Assembly (NCBI RefSeq): GCF_036711975.1
Contig: NC_091975.1
Coordinates: 15,068,501 to 15,132,500 of the forward strand
Reading direction: 5' to 3'
Origin: Onthophagus taurus
Taxonomy: Eukaryota > Arthropoda > Insecta > Coleoptera > Scarabaeidae
Length of the DNA stretch: 64,000 nt
Shown: positions 41,813 through 52,859 of the stretch, one piece after another
How positions within the stretch are numbered: position 1 is the first letter of the stretch
Layout of the letters: every line of letters starts with the position of its first letter
Notes under the pieces: model-generated
The model's database searches: none
Told to the model about the DNA's origin: nothing
The model's input: the letters and a program-made list of their open reading frames with translations, nothing else
Position numbers and translations under genes: made by a program

Positions 41813-42394
41813 CTAATATATCAAGTCGGGAAAATATAGCGGAATGCATGAGGTCAACTCGCGACTTTTGCGCACCGATCGACTGTCGTATATTCGATAT
41901 GAGCGTATAATCACCGATAGACGATTTGTAATGCGATTTAGATTCAAAGGTATATCGGTGTTTACCGTTTTAATTAGCGATGCGATCTGTCCGGTCTTAG
42001 ATGGGTCTAATAAATTCGATACATCTTCGATATTCGATTTGTTAAGCTTTACTTGATTTAATAAATTAGTGAATTCCGTTTTAATTGCGTCCCCCAACTT
42101 TGTTAATCGATCGGAAAGTTGAGTTAAATCACCAGAGACGTCCGAGTAATTTCGATTAATAACATCTGTGAACTTTGTCGCCGTATCAGTTAATTCGTTG
42201 GAAATTTCGGTAATTTTTACGCCGCTAACATCAATTTTAGCATGCAGATTTTTAATATCGGATACCCAATGCGATTTTAAATTTAATATCTGATCCTCGA
42301 TCGCTTCGATTGAAGGCTTTAAATTTCCAGAAACTTGAAGATCGATATATTTCTTGCTGGCATCGAATTCATCACGTAGGGTTTGAATCTCCGA
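41813..42394 (-). pseudogene. Outer Polinton fibre-like gene, C-terminal part
   Basis: This continues the gene begun at 62891. The coding frame enters at 42394, next to the target duplication, in phase with the other half. It encodes a coiled-coil-like shaft rich in heptads (QVKLNKSNIEDVSNLL) and ends with a short basic/aromatic tail. The DNA next to the junction (42260-42394) is a near copy of 62400-62525, so the shaft contains an internal repeat of about 130 bp. Fibre-like proteins in this position of Polintons are thought to be virion surface proteins; that is inference. Confidence 0.65.
42389..42394 (+). repeat. Target-site duplication CTCCGA (left)
   Basis: The sequence ctccga precedes the inner Polinton and recurs at 62364-62369 right after it. 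Six bases is the length known for Polinton/Maverick integration. Confidence 0.85.
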
Positions 42395-42397
42395 AGT

Positions 42398-42807
42398 AGT
42401 ATAAGAAGGAGAGTTCTGGAGCAGGATTATCCCATATCTTGCGCTCTGTGATTGGTTGAAATGCCAATATGGCGGTCAAAAATTTAGTAACTTTTAGGGA
42501 TTTTCATTTTACATGTTGGCAATGAATCTCAATTATGTTGGTACTACTGAGGGTGGAGGGAATGCAAATTTTTTTAATATAAATAAAAGTAGGGTGACCG
42601 TCAATATATAAAAATTACGATTAATGATTCGTGCTACAATTAGGACTAAGTGTGTGAAAGTGAAAGGAGAATTAAAAAAAAAAACAACAAACGTTACAGT
42701 GAACTTGTATTTTAAAGGTGAGTAATATACATTGAAATGAAGCGTGTTAAATTTAAAGAAGATTTAGATGTGTATTATATTGATGAAGACGAATATAGCA
42801 AAAATGC
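42398..42807 (+). repeat. Inner Polinton terminal inverted repeat, left
   Basis: These 410 bp pair with 61954-62363 reversed. They contain a TATA-like aatatataaaa (about 42604), a putative 5' leader with a gtgagt donor-like site at 42719, and the first 24 codons of the 64-codon ORF at 42737. Confidence 0.92.
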
Positions 42808-42931
42808 TAGAAACGGATCGGAATGGTTGCAAGCAGCTGCAGATAGGTATCGTTTTAAGAGACGTATTGAAGAAACTGAAAAATTATTGTATGAAATATT
42901 ACGTAAAAAAAATGAGAAATTAAATAAATAA
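42737..42931 (+). CDS. Small charged protein (64 aa) starting inside the terminal repeat
   Basis: It starts MKRVKFKEDLDVYYIDEDEY, followed by a predicted long charged helix (RRIEETEKLLYEILRKKNEK). The first part lies in the terminal repeat. The right repeat therefore carries a truncated partner starting at 62024 (minus), which ends within a few codons of the repeat edge. The function is unknown. Its position just inside the end, behind a TATA-like box, suggests an early-expressed gene, which is inference. Confidence 0.5.
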   Translation: MKRVKFKEDLDVYYIDEDEYSKNARNGSEWLQAAADRYRFKRRIEETEKLLYEILRKKNEKLNK

Positions 42932-42964
42932 AACACTTTAAATGGTATTTAATATATTATTTAT

Positions 42965-43693
42965 TTAAATATGTAATCTTATGTATGGTTCTATTAGGTT
43001 TAAAACATCTACATAATCTTGTGTGTTTGTAGAGGGCCAATGTGCCGAATCAGGACCGGATTGCCATCCAACTGGTTTCCCTTTAGCTCCATTTCTCATG
43101 TTGTTTATTAACCATGCCATTATATTCTGGTGTGATATTCGCGACAGTGGCTCAAAGTTAAATTCATAGTTGAGTGCTTTGAAAACTTGTATACATCTTT
43201 TTACAAATTCATTGTCTGCACAATAGAATGCATTGCAAATCAATTTATCACAATAATAACGTAAATTACGGTATTTACATATAAGATTATTAATAGAAAC
43301 AATTCCTTCGTTATCAGCGAATAAATTAGTTAATAAATATTTTTTATACATTTCATCAGTAAATTTAATACTTACGTTACTAGTCAGTGATTCTAGATCT
43401 TTAACCTTCAATTCATTGTTGTTGTTTCGCTCGTAACAATTAAGCGATTCTAATGATTGCTTAACAACATGATCAAAATTCAGATTTTCATTAAGAATTA
43501 CTTCTAAAATTTCAACAGAAGCTAGGTGTAGATTTCGATATGTTAAAATCTGGTTTGGGATAATTATTTTTTCCAATATTTTATTAACACCATCAAGATT
43601 ATTTTCTTTGATAAAGTTTCTTAAATGATAGAAGTAGGTATGCTCCAACTTTCTATAGAAATCACTTTGAATTATAAACAAACTACACTCCAT
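42965..43693 (-). CDS. Inner Polinton protein of unknown function (242 aa)
   Basis: It starts MECSLFIIQSDFYRKLEHTY. It is mostly helical in appearance with repeated leucine-rich segments (ILEKIIIPNQILTYRNLHLASVEILEVIL), loosely like ankyrin or helical repeats. A C-terminal region includes MAWLINNMRNGAKGKPVGW. It lies downstream of PolB on the same strand, with 33 bases between. I do not recognise a family. Confidence 0.5.
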   Translation of the reverse strand: MECSLFIIQSDFYRKLEHTYFYHLRNFIKENNLDGVNKILEKIIIPNQILTYRNLHLASVEILEVILNENLNFDHVVKQSLESLNCYERNNNNELKVKDLESLTSNVSIKFTDEMYKKYLLTNLFADNEGIVSINNLICKYRNLRYYCDKLICNAFYCADNEFVKRCIQVFKALNYEFNFEPLSRISHQNIMAWLINNMRNGAKGKPVGWQSGPDSAHWPSTNTQDYVDVLNLIEPYIRLHI

Positions 43694-43726
43694 GACGACT
43701 GTTTCAATACTAAAAAAAGCTAACGT

Positions 43727-46700
43727 TTAAGGTTTAAGAGTTGGTAATGTACCCTCACTACTACTACTACTAACAATACGGTTATGACCCCAAGCTAACG
43801 TATCTATACCATCATCTTTAATAAATCTCTTGGCATCGTACGGTGAAAGGACCAATTTATTTTGTAATACCGTGTATACGGTGTGATTACAACTTCTAAA
43901 TAAAATTTGTTTTGCAAACATAGTGTTTTTCAAAGTTAAACAATCGAAATAATTTTCAAATTTAATTTTATGTTTCACAACAGCTTTTTTTACACCTTTA
44001 GCTTTTTTTGTAACACGACCATCAATAACACGATTTGCATACATTTTCGATCGTAACCCTATAAAGTCCGTCATAATTCTACCGCAATTCTCATCTTTCA
44101 TAAGACCTAATACGGCTTTATTTTTAAGCGGGATCTTAAATTGATTATCCAGATGGTAATTCGAGGTGTCAAATTTATCTAAATTTAATTTAATATCTTC
44201 ATATAGGTCATCGGTGTTAATATGTACAGTGAAGCTGTCCGTATCCATATAACACAATCGAATTGCTTCATTATATTTAGGTTTTAAAAAATTATAATAG
44301 AATTCATACATTAACAATTTTGAAATTTCTAAAACTGTAAAACCAACGTATATAGGTTTGTTGTAAACAACACGAAGTCGCTCCATTTGAATTGCCGAAA
44401 ATGTTTCAGTAAAAATCTTAATATTTTTAAAATTTAATTTAGCGATTAGACTGCGAGCTCCGGGTTTTGACCTACCTTTTCCGCAAATGTCATCCCAACT
44501 TGTAATTAACCGAACATCAACTCTTTTATCCACGTTTTCCATCGTCTTTCCAAATACCGAATTATTCATTAGTTTAAAAAAGTCTCTTTCAAAATCATTT
44601 TTAGCGGATTGACGTAATTTTGTGTTCATATCAATATAAGGTTTCAACCACGCAGATTGTTTAAAGGATAAAACTCTATTTACTTTCAAAACTTTGAGAC
44701 CGTGAGCTATAGCGTGCTTTAAATTTCTATAATGAACAATATAATTTTTCTTGTTAAATAAATTTGGAATTAATCTTTTCTCGCTCTCACTGTTACTGCT
44801 GTTGGGAGGACATATGTTTTCTGCGAGAAAAGGTAGATCATTGTGTATATCGTGTAAATAATGAGGATATTCAATATCAACATCCAAAATGTAACCATAA
44901 TCAGCTTCATCGGATACATGATTAAAATTTAAATTTTGAATTTCAGTATCATCTAACCATTTAAAGTCTCCATAGGGCATCGGTTGTGACATTGCCCAAC
45001 CATACAAATTGTTAGCGTCCCAATACATTAGAAATTTCGAAGGAGAATTGGAGTCATAATTATCCATATATTTATTATTAGCTTTAGCATGACGTAATGA
45101 GCACTGCGAAATACCCCCACGAATGCCTTTTTTAATGAAATGGACTTGATCTACATCAGTCAATAATTCAAGTTTAATTTTTGTAAATTTTAACATTGCA
45201 TCCCAAGTGAGTCCTGGTGTGGTGTAATAATGTGCTGGGTCCAATCCATAAGTTTCAAAACAAACGCGTCTAAATTTTTCAAAAACATCTGCTAACAAAA
45301 GAACATCGGTCTTGAGGTATAGGTCAGAGTAATCTTTTAAATTTTGACACTGAAATGTTTGCCAAACTGTTTGAGCGTGTAAATAATCTTTATCAGTTAT
45401 ATTTTCAAAACTTAATTTGTTAAAAAACCCGGATTTTTGTGGTAATGAGGTTTCACTTAATTTTTCAAGTGAATCTATATAGCCATAGGGAAATATACCC
45501 TTTCTCTTTAATAATTGAAATTGCTTATTACATGGGAAAAATTTTCGTACATGAACGAAATCCTCCTCTACAAGATTACTCGACAATGAATCGAGTGAGG
45601 ATGCCATAAATCGAAATGAATCCAAAAAACGTAATTTCATGAACCGATTTTCAAAACGGGATTGATTTTGTATCTGATCAACTAGCACGCTTTTACTGAA
45701 ACTTATATATTTTTCTTTATTATTAGGTAAAACATCAATACCATTGACATCCTCAATGTCAGCCATCTCTTTAACAAATAAATGTGCATCATAACAGCTG
45801 AAATTATGTAGGAATACAGGGATAAATTTGGGAATTTTAAAGTTAAGATTACATACAACATGGGCTGGGCCCCTATATTTACCAGTTATATGACAATGAT
45901 CATGCACCTTAACTACATCTTCTCCAAAAGGTGTTTTACAGATGTGACAAATGTTTGTTGCTTCAAATGCAACTTGTTCTTCAACAGTTAAGGGGGTCAT
46001 GGGTTTTACATATTTTATATATTTGTGATAAATATATCTAACATCTTCCATTAATTTTAAAATGAAAACTTTGGGACAGTCGAGGCCGGTATAGGTTTCA
46101 AATTTACAACAAGTACCATCTACAGTAGAAACGATATAGTATGCAAAACTGTATGGTTGATGTATGTCAACTTTTTCTGTAAAAGACTTGGAGAAATCGG
46201 GTTCACAATGCTCGATTGGTTTTAAAATTGATTCAAAATCAGCGTAAATAACAAATGGAACCATTTGAGTATTTTTATAATTATTAAATTCCAAAATATT
46301 TTCCGGCGTTAAATTTCCCATAAAATTGGGTATTGATTTTAAATTCTTCGATGGTAAAATGGTCGTTATATGGTTGCAATCGTATTGTTGATGTCTAGAT
46401 AATTTCTCGGCAGATGAAAACCGAGTTAAACACCCGTCGCAAAGACGTATTGAGCCGTTATGATTTGCTGTATGCTTAGAAATAAGTCGTGATAAATTTT
46501 TGATTAAAACAAAATGCCCTATTCCATTATTAAATAAATATAATAAATTCACATGTGTATCTCGTCTATTTTTAGTAAAATGAATGGGTCCTTCCACATT
46601 GTAGGTATAATTAATGGAATCAAAAACTAATTCGTAAACGTTAATACTTAAATTATTTAAAGTTTCTATTTTGGATATATCTTTTAAATGAACGGGAAAC

Positions 46701-46729
46701 GTTATACCTTCTAAATTTAGCACTTGAAA

Positions 46730-46737
<8 letters not shown>
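43727..46737 (-). pseudogene. Polinton protein-primed DNA polymerase B, C-terminal part
   Basis: The frame resumes after the retrotransposon insertion at FQVLNLEGITFPV. It holds a zinc-finger-like C..C...H..H (about 46380-46440), Exo I YADFES (about 46229-46248), Exo II NFSCYDAHLF and Exo III YLKTDVLLLADVFE. The polymerase motifs are A DANNLYG (about 45007-45030), B NNSVFGKT (about 44543-44570) and C YMDTDS (about 44237-44251). All catalytic acids are present. The run of tyrosines upstream of FQVLN is only the translation of the (AAT)n tail of the inserted element. The polymerase would replicate the element from a terminal protein. The N-terminal part lies at 50250-51219. Confidence 0.9.
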
Positions 46738-46801
<64 letters not shown>

Positions 46802-49800
46802 TTTATTGATCACAATGTACTACACTTCAGAATAAACAACTAAAAATGGTTTCCAATAAACAACTGATCAATCTTATGGTGAGATTCAATATATATTGTT
46901 CTTCCACCTCACCATAAAGTATGTAAAGAGAAAAAAACAGTATAGCGTGTTAAATATAAAAAAAAGAATCGCGACAACGGTATAAAGCTATAAACAAAAC
47001 AAGAGTTTTAACTACTAAGTTTTAACATATAATACTTAGGTGAATACTACCAAAGGCCACAACAAGTCGTTATCGATACCATGTCAGTACTCAAAAGGGT
47101 TCCCCAGAAATTAAGAACAAATTTAGGTAGAACAAAAAGATTACAAAAACATTCAAACGCAAAAGCAAGATCTGTGACTATTAAGAGATTTACAGGTATT
47201 GCGAACACTGCTTCCCAAACAGAAAATCAGCATAGCGCCTCCTGGCGGTGGCGGCAGACCCACACTCTGTCAATGCGCAACCAGAAGGGAGCTCATTAAT
47301 TACTTTGCATATCTGGTATGAGAAGCATTTTTTAAAACTCATAGTGTGGAATATTGGTGGAGATAGCCTTCCCTTAAACCTCACATTAACCGAGTGCACG
47401 TCACCCCGAAAAGACAACTTTTTTACAAGATACGCTGGTTTATGTAGAGTGAGTAATTTATGGTAAAAACCTACAGCATGCAACATTCTTCTCCCCTGCA
47501 TGTTCAACCACTTCAAAACCGGCAGCTTACAGCTGACGTGATCTCTGCGTTTCAACCCAAAAATTAGTCTGATACAGGTGTTTTGTACCTTTTGAATTTT
47601 CCTCTTCAATGCATAGGACAGAAAGGGTGCATACAATGCATCGCCATAATTAAACATTGATAGTACTAAACTTTCGCATAGGCGCACTTTTGCACTATGA
47701 TTAACAAAGGCTCTGTTAGTATAAATAATTCTAAGGCTACTGTAAGCTCTTTGAACGCATTTATTGACGTGTTCATTAAAAGTAAGGCCCTCATCAATTA
47801 AAATGCCTAAGTTTTTTAGTGTTTTTTGAATAGGTAGTAATTCGTTATTTACACAAATTTGTAAGTCATTAATGACTTTTTGTTTTTGTTTCTGAGGACC
47901 AAACATAATAACGTTTGATTTTTTCTGATTAATTTTAAGTCCATGTCGGTTTGAGGTGATACGCAAATATTCTAGATCATTATTAATTCGCACACAAGCC
48001 TGTTTTATATCATGAGCCGGAAAAGAATAGTATATTTGCGTGTCGTCGGCGTAAAAATGGGTCTTGCAATGCATAACCCCTTGGTTAAAGTTTGATGTAT
48101 ATAAAGCATAAAGCAAAGGCGAGAGTATAGAACCCTGAGGAACGCCCGAACTAGTGTATTGATATTCAGATTGTTCATCACCCATAAATACGGCTTGTTG
48201 TCTATGTGTTAGAAAATCATATAATAAGCGGGTAGACTTTTCATCAAAACCGGAATACCTCAAAATTGATGCCATTGTCTCATGATTGACCGTATCGAAT
48301 GCCTTTGAATAATCTAGTAGGCAAAGAACTGTTAAATTACCTCTATCGGTTTCGCGAATTATATCATCAATGATATGTATCAATGCTGTCGTGCAACTGT
48401 AACCCCGTCTGAAACCCGATTGGTTCTGTGGTAGTATGTCATTCTCCTCCACAAAGGAGACCATTTGTTCATAAAGAATTTTTTCTGCAACCTTTGCTAA
48501 TACTGGCAGAATACTAATGGGTCTCAGGTCGCTAAGTACCGTAGGTTTAGAGATTTTGGAAAGCGGTTTTATTACGGCTTTCTTCCATGTCATTGGAAAA
48601 ACACATGTTTCGATGCACGCATTTATAGTATCGCGAATATAAGGTAATATATGTGGACAGCACAATTTTAAGCATTTCATATTGAGACGATCATGACCAA
48701 GCGCATTGCTCTTAATTGAATTAATTGCACGCTCCACATCCACATCCTCCACCACGCGAAAGCCAAAAGACAAGTTATTCCGTTTGTTGGAATTATAAAA
48801 GTTGACCAGTTCTAAGTCAGGAACACCTCCCCCCGATACCGCTGCAATAAAGTAATTATTGATATCATTGGGTGACCCAAGGTGAGGTAGAACTGACATG
48901 TTTTTTCTTTTAAATATTCCCGTATTTCGCAGTGCTTTCCAACAATCATTTGTGATGTTCAATTGCGACTCAAAATATGCCCTGCGCTCATGAATAATCG
49001 AGGTATTAACTAAATTACGTGCCGATTTGTAATATTCCCATTTCGCTTCTGATCTGTTATTACGGTAGTTATTGTACGCCTTGTCGCGCAGTTTTTGCAT
49101 ATGCTTTATTGTATCTGTGATCCACGGGCACGGGGTACGTGACTTCTTGATTAATTTAAGGGGAACATGTACGTCAAGAACGGCCAAAACGAGCTGAGTT
49201 AAAAAGTCGGCTTTGATGTTTGCGTTGTCTAAATCGAAAATATGGAAGAATGGCATTCGATACAAGTCCATCAAAAATGAATCACAATCCAGATCTCGAT
49301 ATGACCTAGTTACAAAATGGGGATCAGGTTCGGTGTTGGTAGTAATTCTCAGTTTACAAAAAACCATATCATGATCTGACATACCATGCACCTCATACAC
49401 ACCGCTGTCCTCCACTAAATTAGTATTAGAAATAAATATTAAATCCAATAAAGTAGCAGACCGCGCTGCACTTCGTGTAGGGTGAACAATTAGCTGCTTC
49501 AAATCAAAGGGTCCCACCATGTCCATTAATGCGGTGGTTGAAACATGATTACATTTCAAAATATCAATATTTAAGTCACCAGTTAAGATGACTGTATCCG
49601 CCATTGGAAATAAATTTGAGAGTGTGGATTCTAATTCATTCAGAAAAACCCTATAGTTCAAATTCGGTGGTCTATAAACTGTACCGACGGCAAAACTAAT
49701 ACCCCGTGCTCGGAAGGAAACCCACAGCTGCTCAATTTCATCTGACGTATCAAGGACTCTCGATTTTATATTTTGTTTAATGTATGCCGCCACCCCTCCT

Positions 49801-50240
49801 CCTCTACCATTTCTATCCCTTCGGATTAAAGTGTAGCCATCAATAGTAATATCAATCGACGGAATCGCGTCTGACAACCACGTTTCACTTAACATAAATA
49901 TATCGTAACGTAAATTATATATAAGGGATTTGAAGTCATTAAAACAGGGAAGCAGTACTCTTACATTTAAATGGCCAACCGAAAACATGATATCAAGGAA
50001 GCCCCTCGAACAACCGGCAATCGACAACAAGAGAGTGAGAACCCAATCGGTAGTACCCACAATAAAAAACTAAAAATAATATTCTATTATTCGCCAACGT
50101 AAAAGGCAAAAATAAATTTGAGATGCAAATGCAAACCCCTGAGTGTGCATACAAAATAAAGAGAAAAAAAATACAAACAATAAACAGAACTATTCACGGG
50201 TAAGCGCACCAAAAAATAAAAACAACAAAAAACGAAGAAA
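46738..50240 (-). mobile_element. Non-LTR retrotransposon inserted in PolB
   Basis: This minus-strand element ends in an (ATT)n microsatellite (46738-46802 as AAT on plus) and has about 375 bases of 3' untranslated sequence (46815-47189). It carries one endonuclease-RT frame and is cut at its 5' side near 50240, lacking ORF1. It divides the Polinton PolB gene. No exact target duplication can be read because both edges are low-complexity. Confidence 0.85.
47190..49985 (-). CDS. Endonuclease-reverse transcriptase of a CR1/Jockey-type element
   Basis: The first ATG in frame is 49985 (MFSVGHLNVR), and the frame is open further upstream. The N-terminal apurinic-type endonuclease has SETWL, GDLNIDIL and the final MSDHDMV. 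The central RT has LDYSKAFDTVNHE, SGVPQGSILSPLLYALYTSN and the catalytic FYADDTQIYY (about 48026-48060). It has a C-terminal region and no RNase H. The frame of over 930 codons is intact, so the insertion is recent. Clade placement (CR1, Jockey or Daphne-like) needs a tree. The 5' truncation removed ORF1 and the promoter. Confidence 0.85.
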   Translation of the reverse strand, partial: FSVGHLNVRVLLPCFNDFKSLIYNLRYDIFMLSETWLSDAIPSIDITIDGYTLIRRDRNGRGGGVAAYIKQNIKSRVLDTSDEIEQLWVSFRARGISFAVGTVYRPPNLNYRVFLNELESTLSNLFPMADTVILTGDLNIDILKCNHVSTTALMDMVGPFDLKQLIVHPTRSAARSATLLDLIFISNTNLVEDSGVYEVHGMSDHDMVFCKLRITTNTEPDPHFVTRSYRDLDCDSFLMDLYRMPFFHIFDLDNANIKADFLTQLVLAVLDVHVPLKLIKKSRTPCPWITDTIKHMQKLRDKAYNNYRNNRSEAKWEYYKSARNLVNTSIIHERRAYFESQLNITNDCWKALRNTGIFKRKNMSVLPHLGSPNDINNYFIAAVSGGGVPDLELVNFYNSNKRNNLSFGFRVVEDVDVERAINSIKSNALGHDRLNMKCLKLCCPHILPYIRDTINACIETCVFPMTWKKAVIKPLSKISKPTVLSDLRPISILPVLAKVAEKILYEQMVSFVEENDILPQNQSGFRRGYSCTTALIHIIDDIIRETDRGNLTVLCLLDYSKAFDTVNHETMASILRYSGFDEKSTRLLYDFLTHRQQAVFMGDEQSEYQYTSSGVPQGSILSPLLYALYTSNFNQGVMHCKTHFYADDTQIYYSFPAHDIKQACVRINNDLEYLRITSNRHGLKINQKKSNVIMFGPQKQKQKVINDLQICVNNELLPIQKTLKNLGILIDEGLTFNEHVNKCVQRAYSSLRIIYTNRAFVNHSAKVRLCESLVLSMFNYGDALYAPFLSYALKRKIQKVQNTCIRLIFGLKRRDHVSCKLPVLKWLNMQGRRMLHAVGFYHKLLTLHKPAYLVKKLSFRGDVHSVNVRFKGRLSPPIFHTMSFKKCFSYQICKVINELPSGCALTECGSAATARRRYADFLFGKQCSQYL

Positions 50241-50249
50241 AAAAAAAAA

Positions 50250-51219
50250 AGAAAAAACAGTTCAATACATACGAAAAATGAGGATAGCTTGAAGTACGAA
50301 CCTTACTTATTTGAGCGGGATGAAGAGCCGCCGTCAAACACCATGCAAAACAAGCGTTATCATTATTCTTTATATTGATACAGGCTTTTTTATTAATAAT
50401 TTCCGAAGGTAAACGAATATATGATGATCCAGGTATTGGTTGGAATTTGTTAACGTTAAACAAAAGGTGTGATACGGAGAAGAAAGCCCATCCAGACCCT
50501 TGCTCCTGGAAATCCTCACTCTGTTTTATAATATCTCTAATCATCTTATCGTAAATTTCCTCGAAGGTTATAGACGTAATTACTTTAAATTTTGTATTGA
50601 AATTCTTCATGGAGGCTATCACTCCCTCTTCACCGTTTTCATTAAAGCTGGATTTTATAAAAACAGCCAATAGTTCAATTTGAGCTTTAACTGATCCTCT
50701 AATATCACTAATATAATTGTTTATAAGTCTACGAACCGTTTCTCGGGATCTTGTGAGGTATGATGGAATATCATCGTCGGCTTCAACTCCCCCAATTTTA
50801 TAGCTGGCAACACGATTTTTGTAACACGTTGATACTTGCTCAACATCCTTTTCGATAGATGTTATGTGTTCTGATCGAAGATGTGCCGGAAGGGTTGCGT
50901 GAGATGAGAAAAACTTTCCACATACGTCACATAGTTTATTTGTTAATTTAATCTTACTTTTCGAAGCTGACGTACTTGCTGCTGATTCATCGAAATCTCG
51001 ATGTGTTGAATTTTGTATTAAATTTGGTAGTGGATCTTTTCGTTGAGGTTCAATACCATGGATACTTCTCCGATGTTGAACAAAGGCATCTTGTCGCCTG
51101 AATTTTTTTTGACATATTGAGCATATGAGTTGCAGTCCGACACAATGCTTATTACGCATATGTCGATTCAAATTGCATTTTAATGAAAACACTTGTTGAC
51201 ATTTTTCACAAGAAAACAT
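50250..51219 (-). pseudogene. Polinton DNA polymerase B, N-terminal part with zinc fingers
   Basis: The ATG at 51219 (MFSCEKCQQVFSLKCNLNRH) begins three C2H2 fingers (CEKC...H...H, CSIC...H...H, CDVC...H...H). Next come a linker and the block GSGWAFFSVSHLLFNVNKFQPIPGSSYI (read in part), then NIKNNDNACFAWCLTAALHP, typical of the front of insect Polinton polymerases. The match stops near 50260 at SSYPHFSYVLN and continues beyond the inserted retrotransposon. The trailing FFFFFF and WCAYP residues belong to the insertion edge. Zinc fingers fused to PolB are known for Polintons. Confidence 0.8.
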
Positions 51220-51259
51220 TTTCTTAAAAATATAAACGCTATGATAAATTTTTATCAAA

Positions 51260-51536
51260 GGATCTACTTAACTTGCGTACTGTAACTAACTTTCACCAAC
51301 GACTTGATTCTAATATATATGAATCGTTTTTTTATCGCTATAGTAGGTGTATAGTAGGGGATTATGCTTACGTAATAAGTATTAGTAAATAGAATAAAAA
51401 AAATGTATTGATTTATACAGTTTATATTTTAATTGTTGTGAAACTGTTTAATTGGAACAATTATCACTTTCGAATTGACATACATAATACTAACAAATAA
51501 AACAAATATATTGATTTATACACTATTTATTGATCT
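51260..51536. other. Intergenic region upstream of PolB
   Basis: AT-rich with TATA-like atatatatgaatcg near 51315. This is probably the PolB promoter. No gene is seen. Confidence 0.4.
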
Positions 51537-51806
51537 TTATTTTCTTAAACATTTCCAACATTTCTGAACTAAATATATGTCTTTTGTTAGCAGATTTTCG
51601 TTTAACTCATCCAAATTGTCCTTTAAATTGTTAAACCGTTTTGGTAAAATAACATCTCCTTCATCCAATAAATTCACCAGAACCGCGTCTCCAAATCTTG
51701 TTGTTATTATTTTAAAGTTAATAATTTTATACCTTTTTTCCTTCTGCAATTGATTCAATTTTCCAAATCCCTTAGATGTGTTGTTCAATAATCTTAGACT
51801 ATCCAT
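51537..51806 (-). CDS. Small Polinton protein, OB-fold-like pattern (89 aa)
   Basis: It starts MDSLRLLNNTSKGFGKLN. The core KRYKIINFKIITTRFGDAV, then V-x-L-L-D-E-G-D-V-I-L-P-K-R-F, matches the pattern of the two outer-element proteins at 37631 and 38292. I recall similar short proteins in other animal Polintons and regard this as a conserved accessory family, perhaps single-strand DNA binding. That role is inferred from the beta-rich pattern only. Confidence 0.55.
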   Translation of the reverse strand: MDSLRLLNNTSKGFGKLNQLQKEKRYKIINFKIITTRFGDAVLVNLLDEGDVILPKRFNNLKDNLDELNENLLTKDIYLVQKCWKCLRK

Positions 51807-52304
51807 GGTCTTCTTTATGTGGTTGACTGTTGCTATTGGTGTTATTTCTTGAACTGACTTATATCTTTTAAGGTGATGTATTTATATTATGATTTCTTAT
51901 AAAAATAATTCATGTAAAAATTATCATTTTTTCATCTGTTTGCTTTCAGAGTATTAAAAAAATATGTTGATATGTGTTGATAGTTTTTGCCTTTCACTTG
52001 TGTTTATTAGGTCATAACTACTTTTGTATAAAAATCGTTTCCCTCAAATCAACGGTTATATATATATATTCCATTCAATTTCAGTAGTAAGTAAATAAGT
52101 CCTCAATCATCTTCGAGTACTAAATAGAGACTAACTAAATAGAGATGAGTAGTAAGTTTCTTTAGCGTTATAAATAAAAAAATAATATAAATCTAATACA
52201 TATATGTTTATTTCTATAAAATAATAAAAACCAAAGTCAGATCCTAATTTTACAAATAATTTTGTTAATATATAGTTTGAGAAATTATGTTAGAACACCA
52301 AAGA
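51807..52304. other. AT-rich intergenic region
   Basis: It contains a tatatatatata run near 52060 and no gene. It is likely the promoter of the 89-aa gene and the terminator of the gene at 52305. Confidence 0.4.
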
Positions 52305-52823
52305 TCAGGCTTGATGATAATCAAACCATTCAGAAGTAACACTATTCAAGTTAATCCACTTTTGTAGCAAGTGTACATTCTGAAGAGCACAGTTTAAATT
52401 ATTATTGTAATGGTTATGACAGTGATTGGCATCACAACAACTTCCTTTAATCGATGATGTGTATCCTATTTCTTCTATATTTTTAATATTTTCAAAATTT
52501 GGCAGTAGCTGCTGTAACCACTGTTGCTTTTGTAATTCTTTCACTAGTATATAAGATTTTTCATGAAGTCCGCTTTCGTGTAAAATTTTGTTTAAATCAG
52601 TATATGGAATTTCACCATCATTCCAATTATGACCATGAATAAAATTGGTAGTATAACGAAGATGTTTCTGTTGTTCATCTTTGAATTCACTTAAATTTAT
52701 ACCAAATTTAAAAATAGCGTGGATTTTGCAACAACAATCACGAACGTTCATTAGCGCAAGTTCTTTACAGATAAATTCACTGCTATATTTTAATTGAAAA
52801 CCTTGCACATCATATTTTAGCAC
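52305..52823 (-). CDS. Conserved Polinton protein with DVQGF motif (about 170 aa)
   Basis: The frame reads YDVQGFQLKYSSEFICKELALM near its start, then HGHNWNDG at about 63-70. A cysteine/histidine cluster follows near the end (SCCDANHCHNHYNNNLNCALQNVHLLQKWI). This combination recurs in insect Polintons as a protein of unknown role. The start is uncertain: the frame is open upstream of DVQGF without an ATG, and the first in-frame ATG (MNVRD) would remove the motif. The cysteines suggest zinc binding. It lies 36 bases after the major capsid gene. Confidence 0.6.
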   Translation of the reverse strand: MLKYDVQGFQLKYSSEFICKELALMNVRDCCCKIHAIFKFGINLSEFKDEQQKHLRYTTNFIHGHNWNDGEIPYTDLNKILHESGLHEKSYILVKELQKQQWLQQLLPNFENIKNIEEIGYTSSIKGSCCDANHCHNHYNNNLNCALQNVHLLQKWINLNSVTSEWFDYHQA

Positions 52824-52859
52824 GCGATCATGTTTGAATGTTACAGTAAAAGTGTAAAT

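Noticed and set aside
46738..46813. Run of about 25 tyrosines before the PolB fragment
   Set aside because: It is the translation of an (AAT)n microsatellite at the end of the inserted non-LTR element, not protein-coding.
47081..47466. Plus-strand frames of 72 codons
   Set aside because: They overlap the untranslated tail and the end of the minus-strand endonuclease-RT gene and have no motif.
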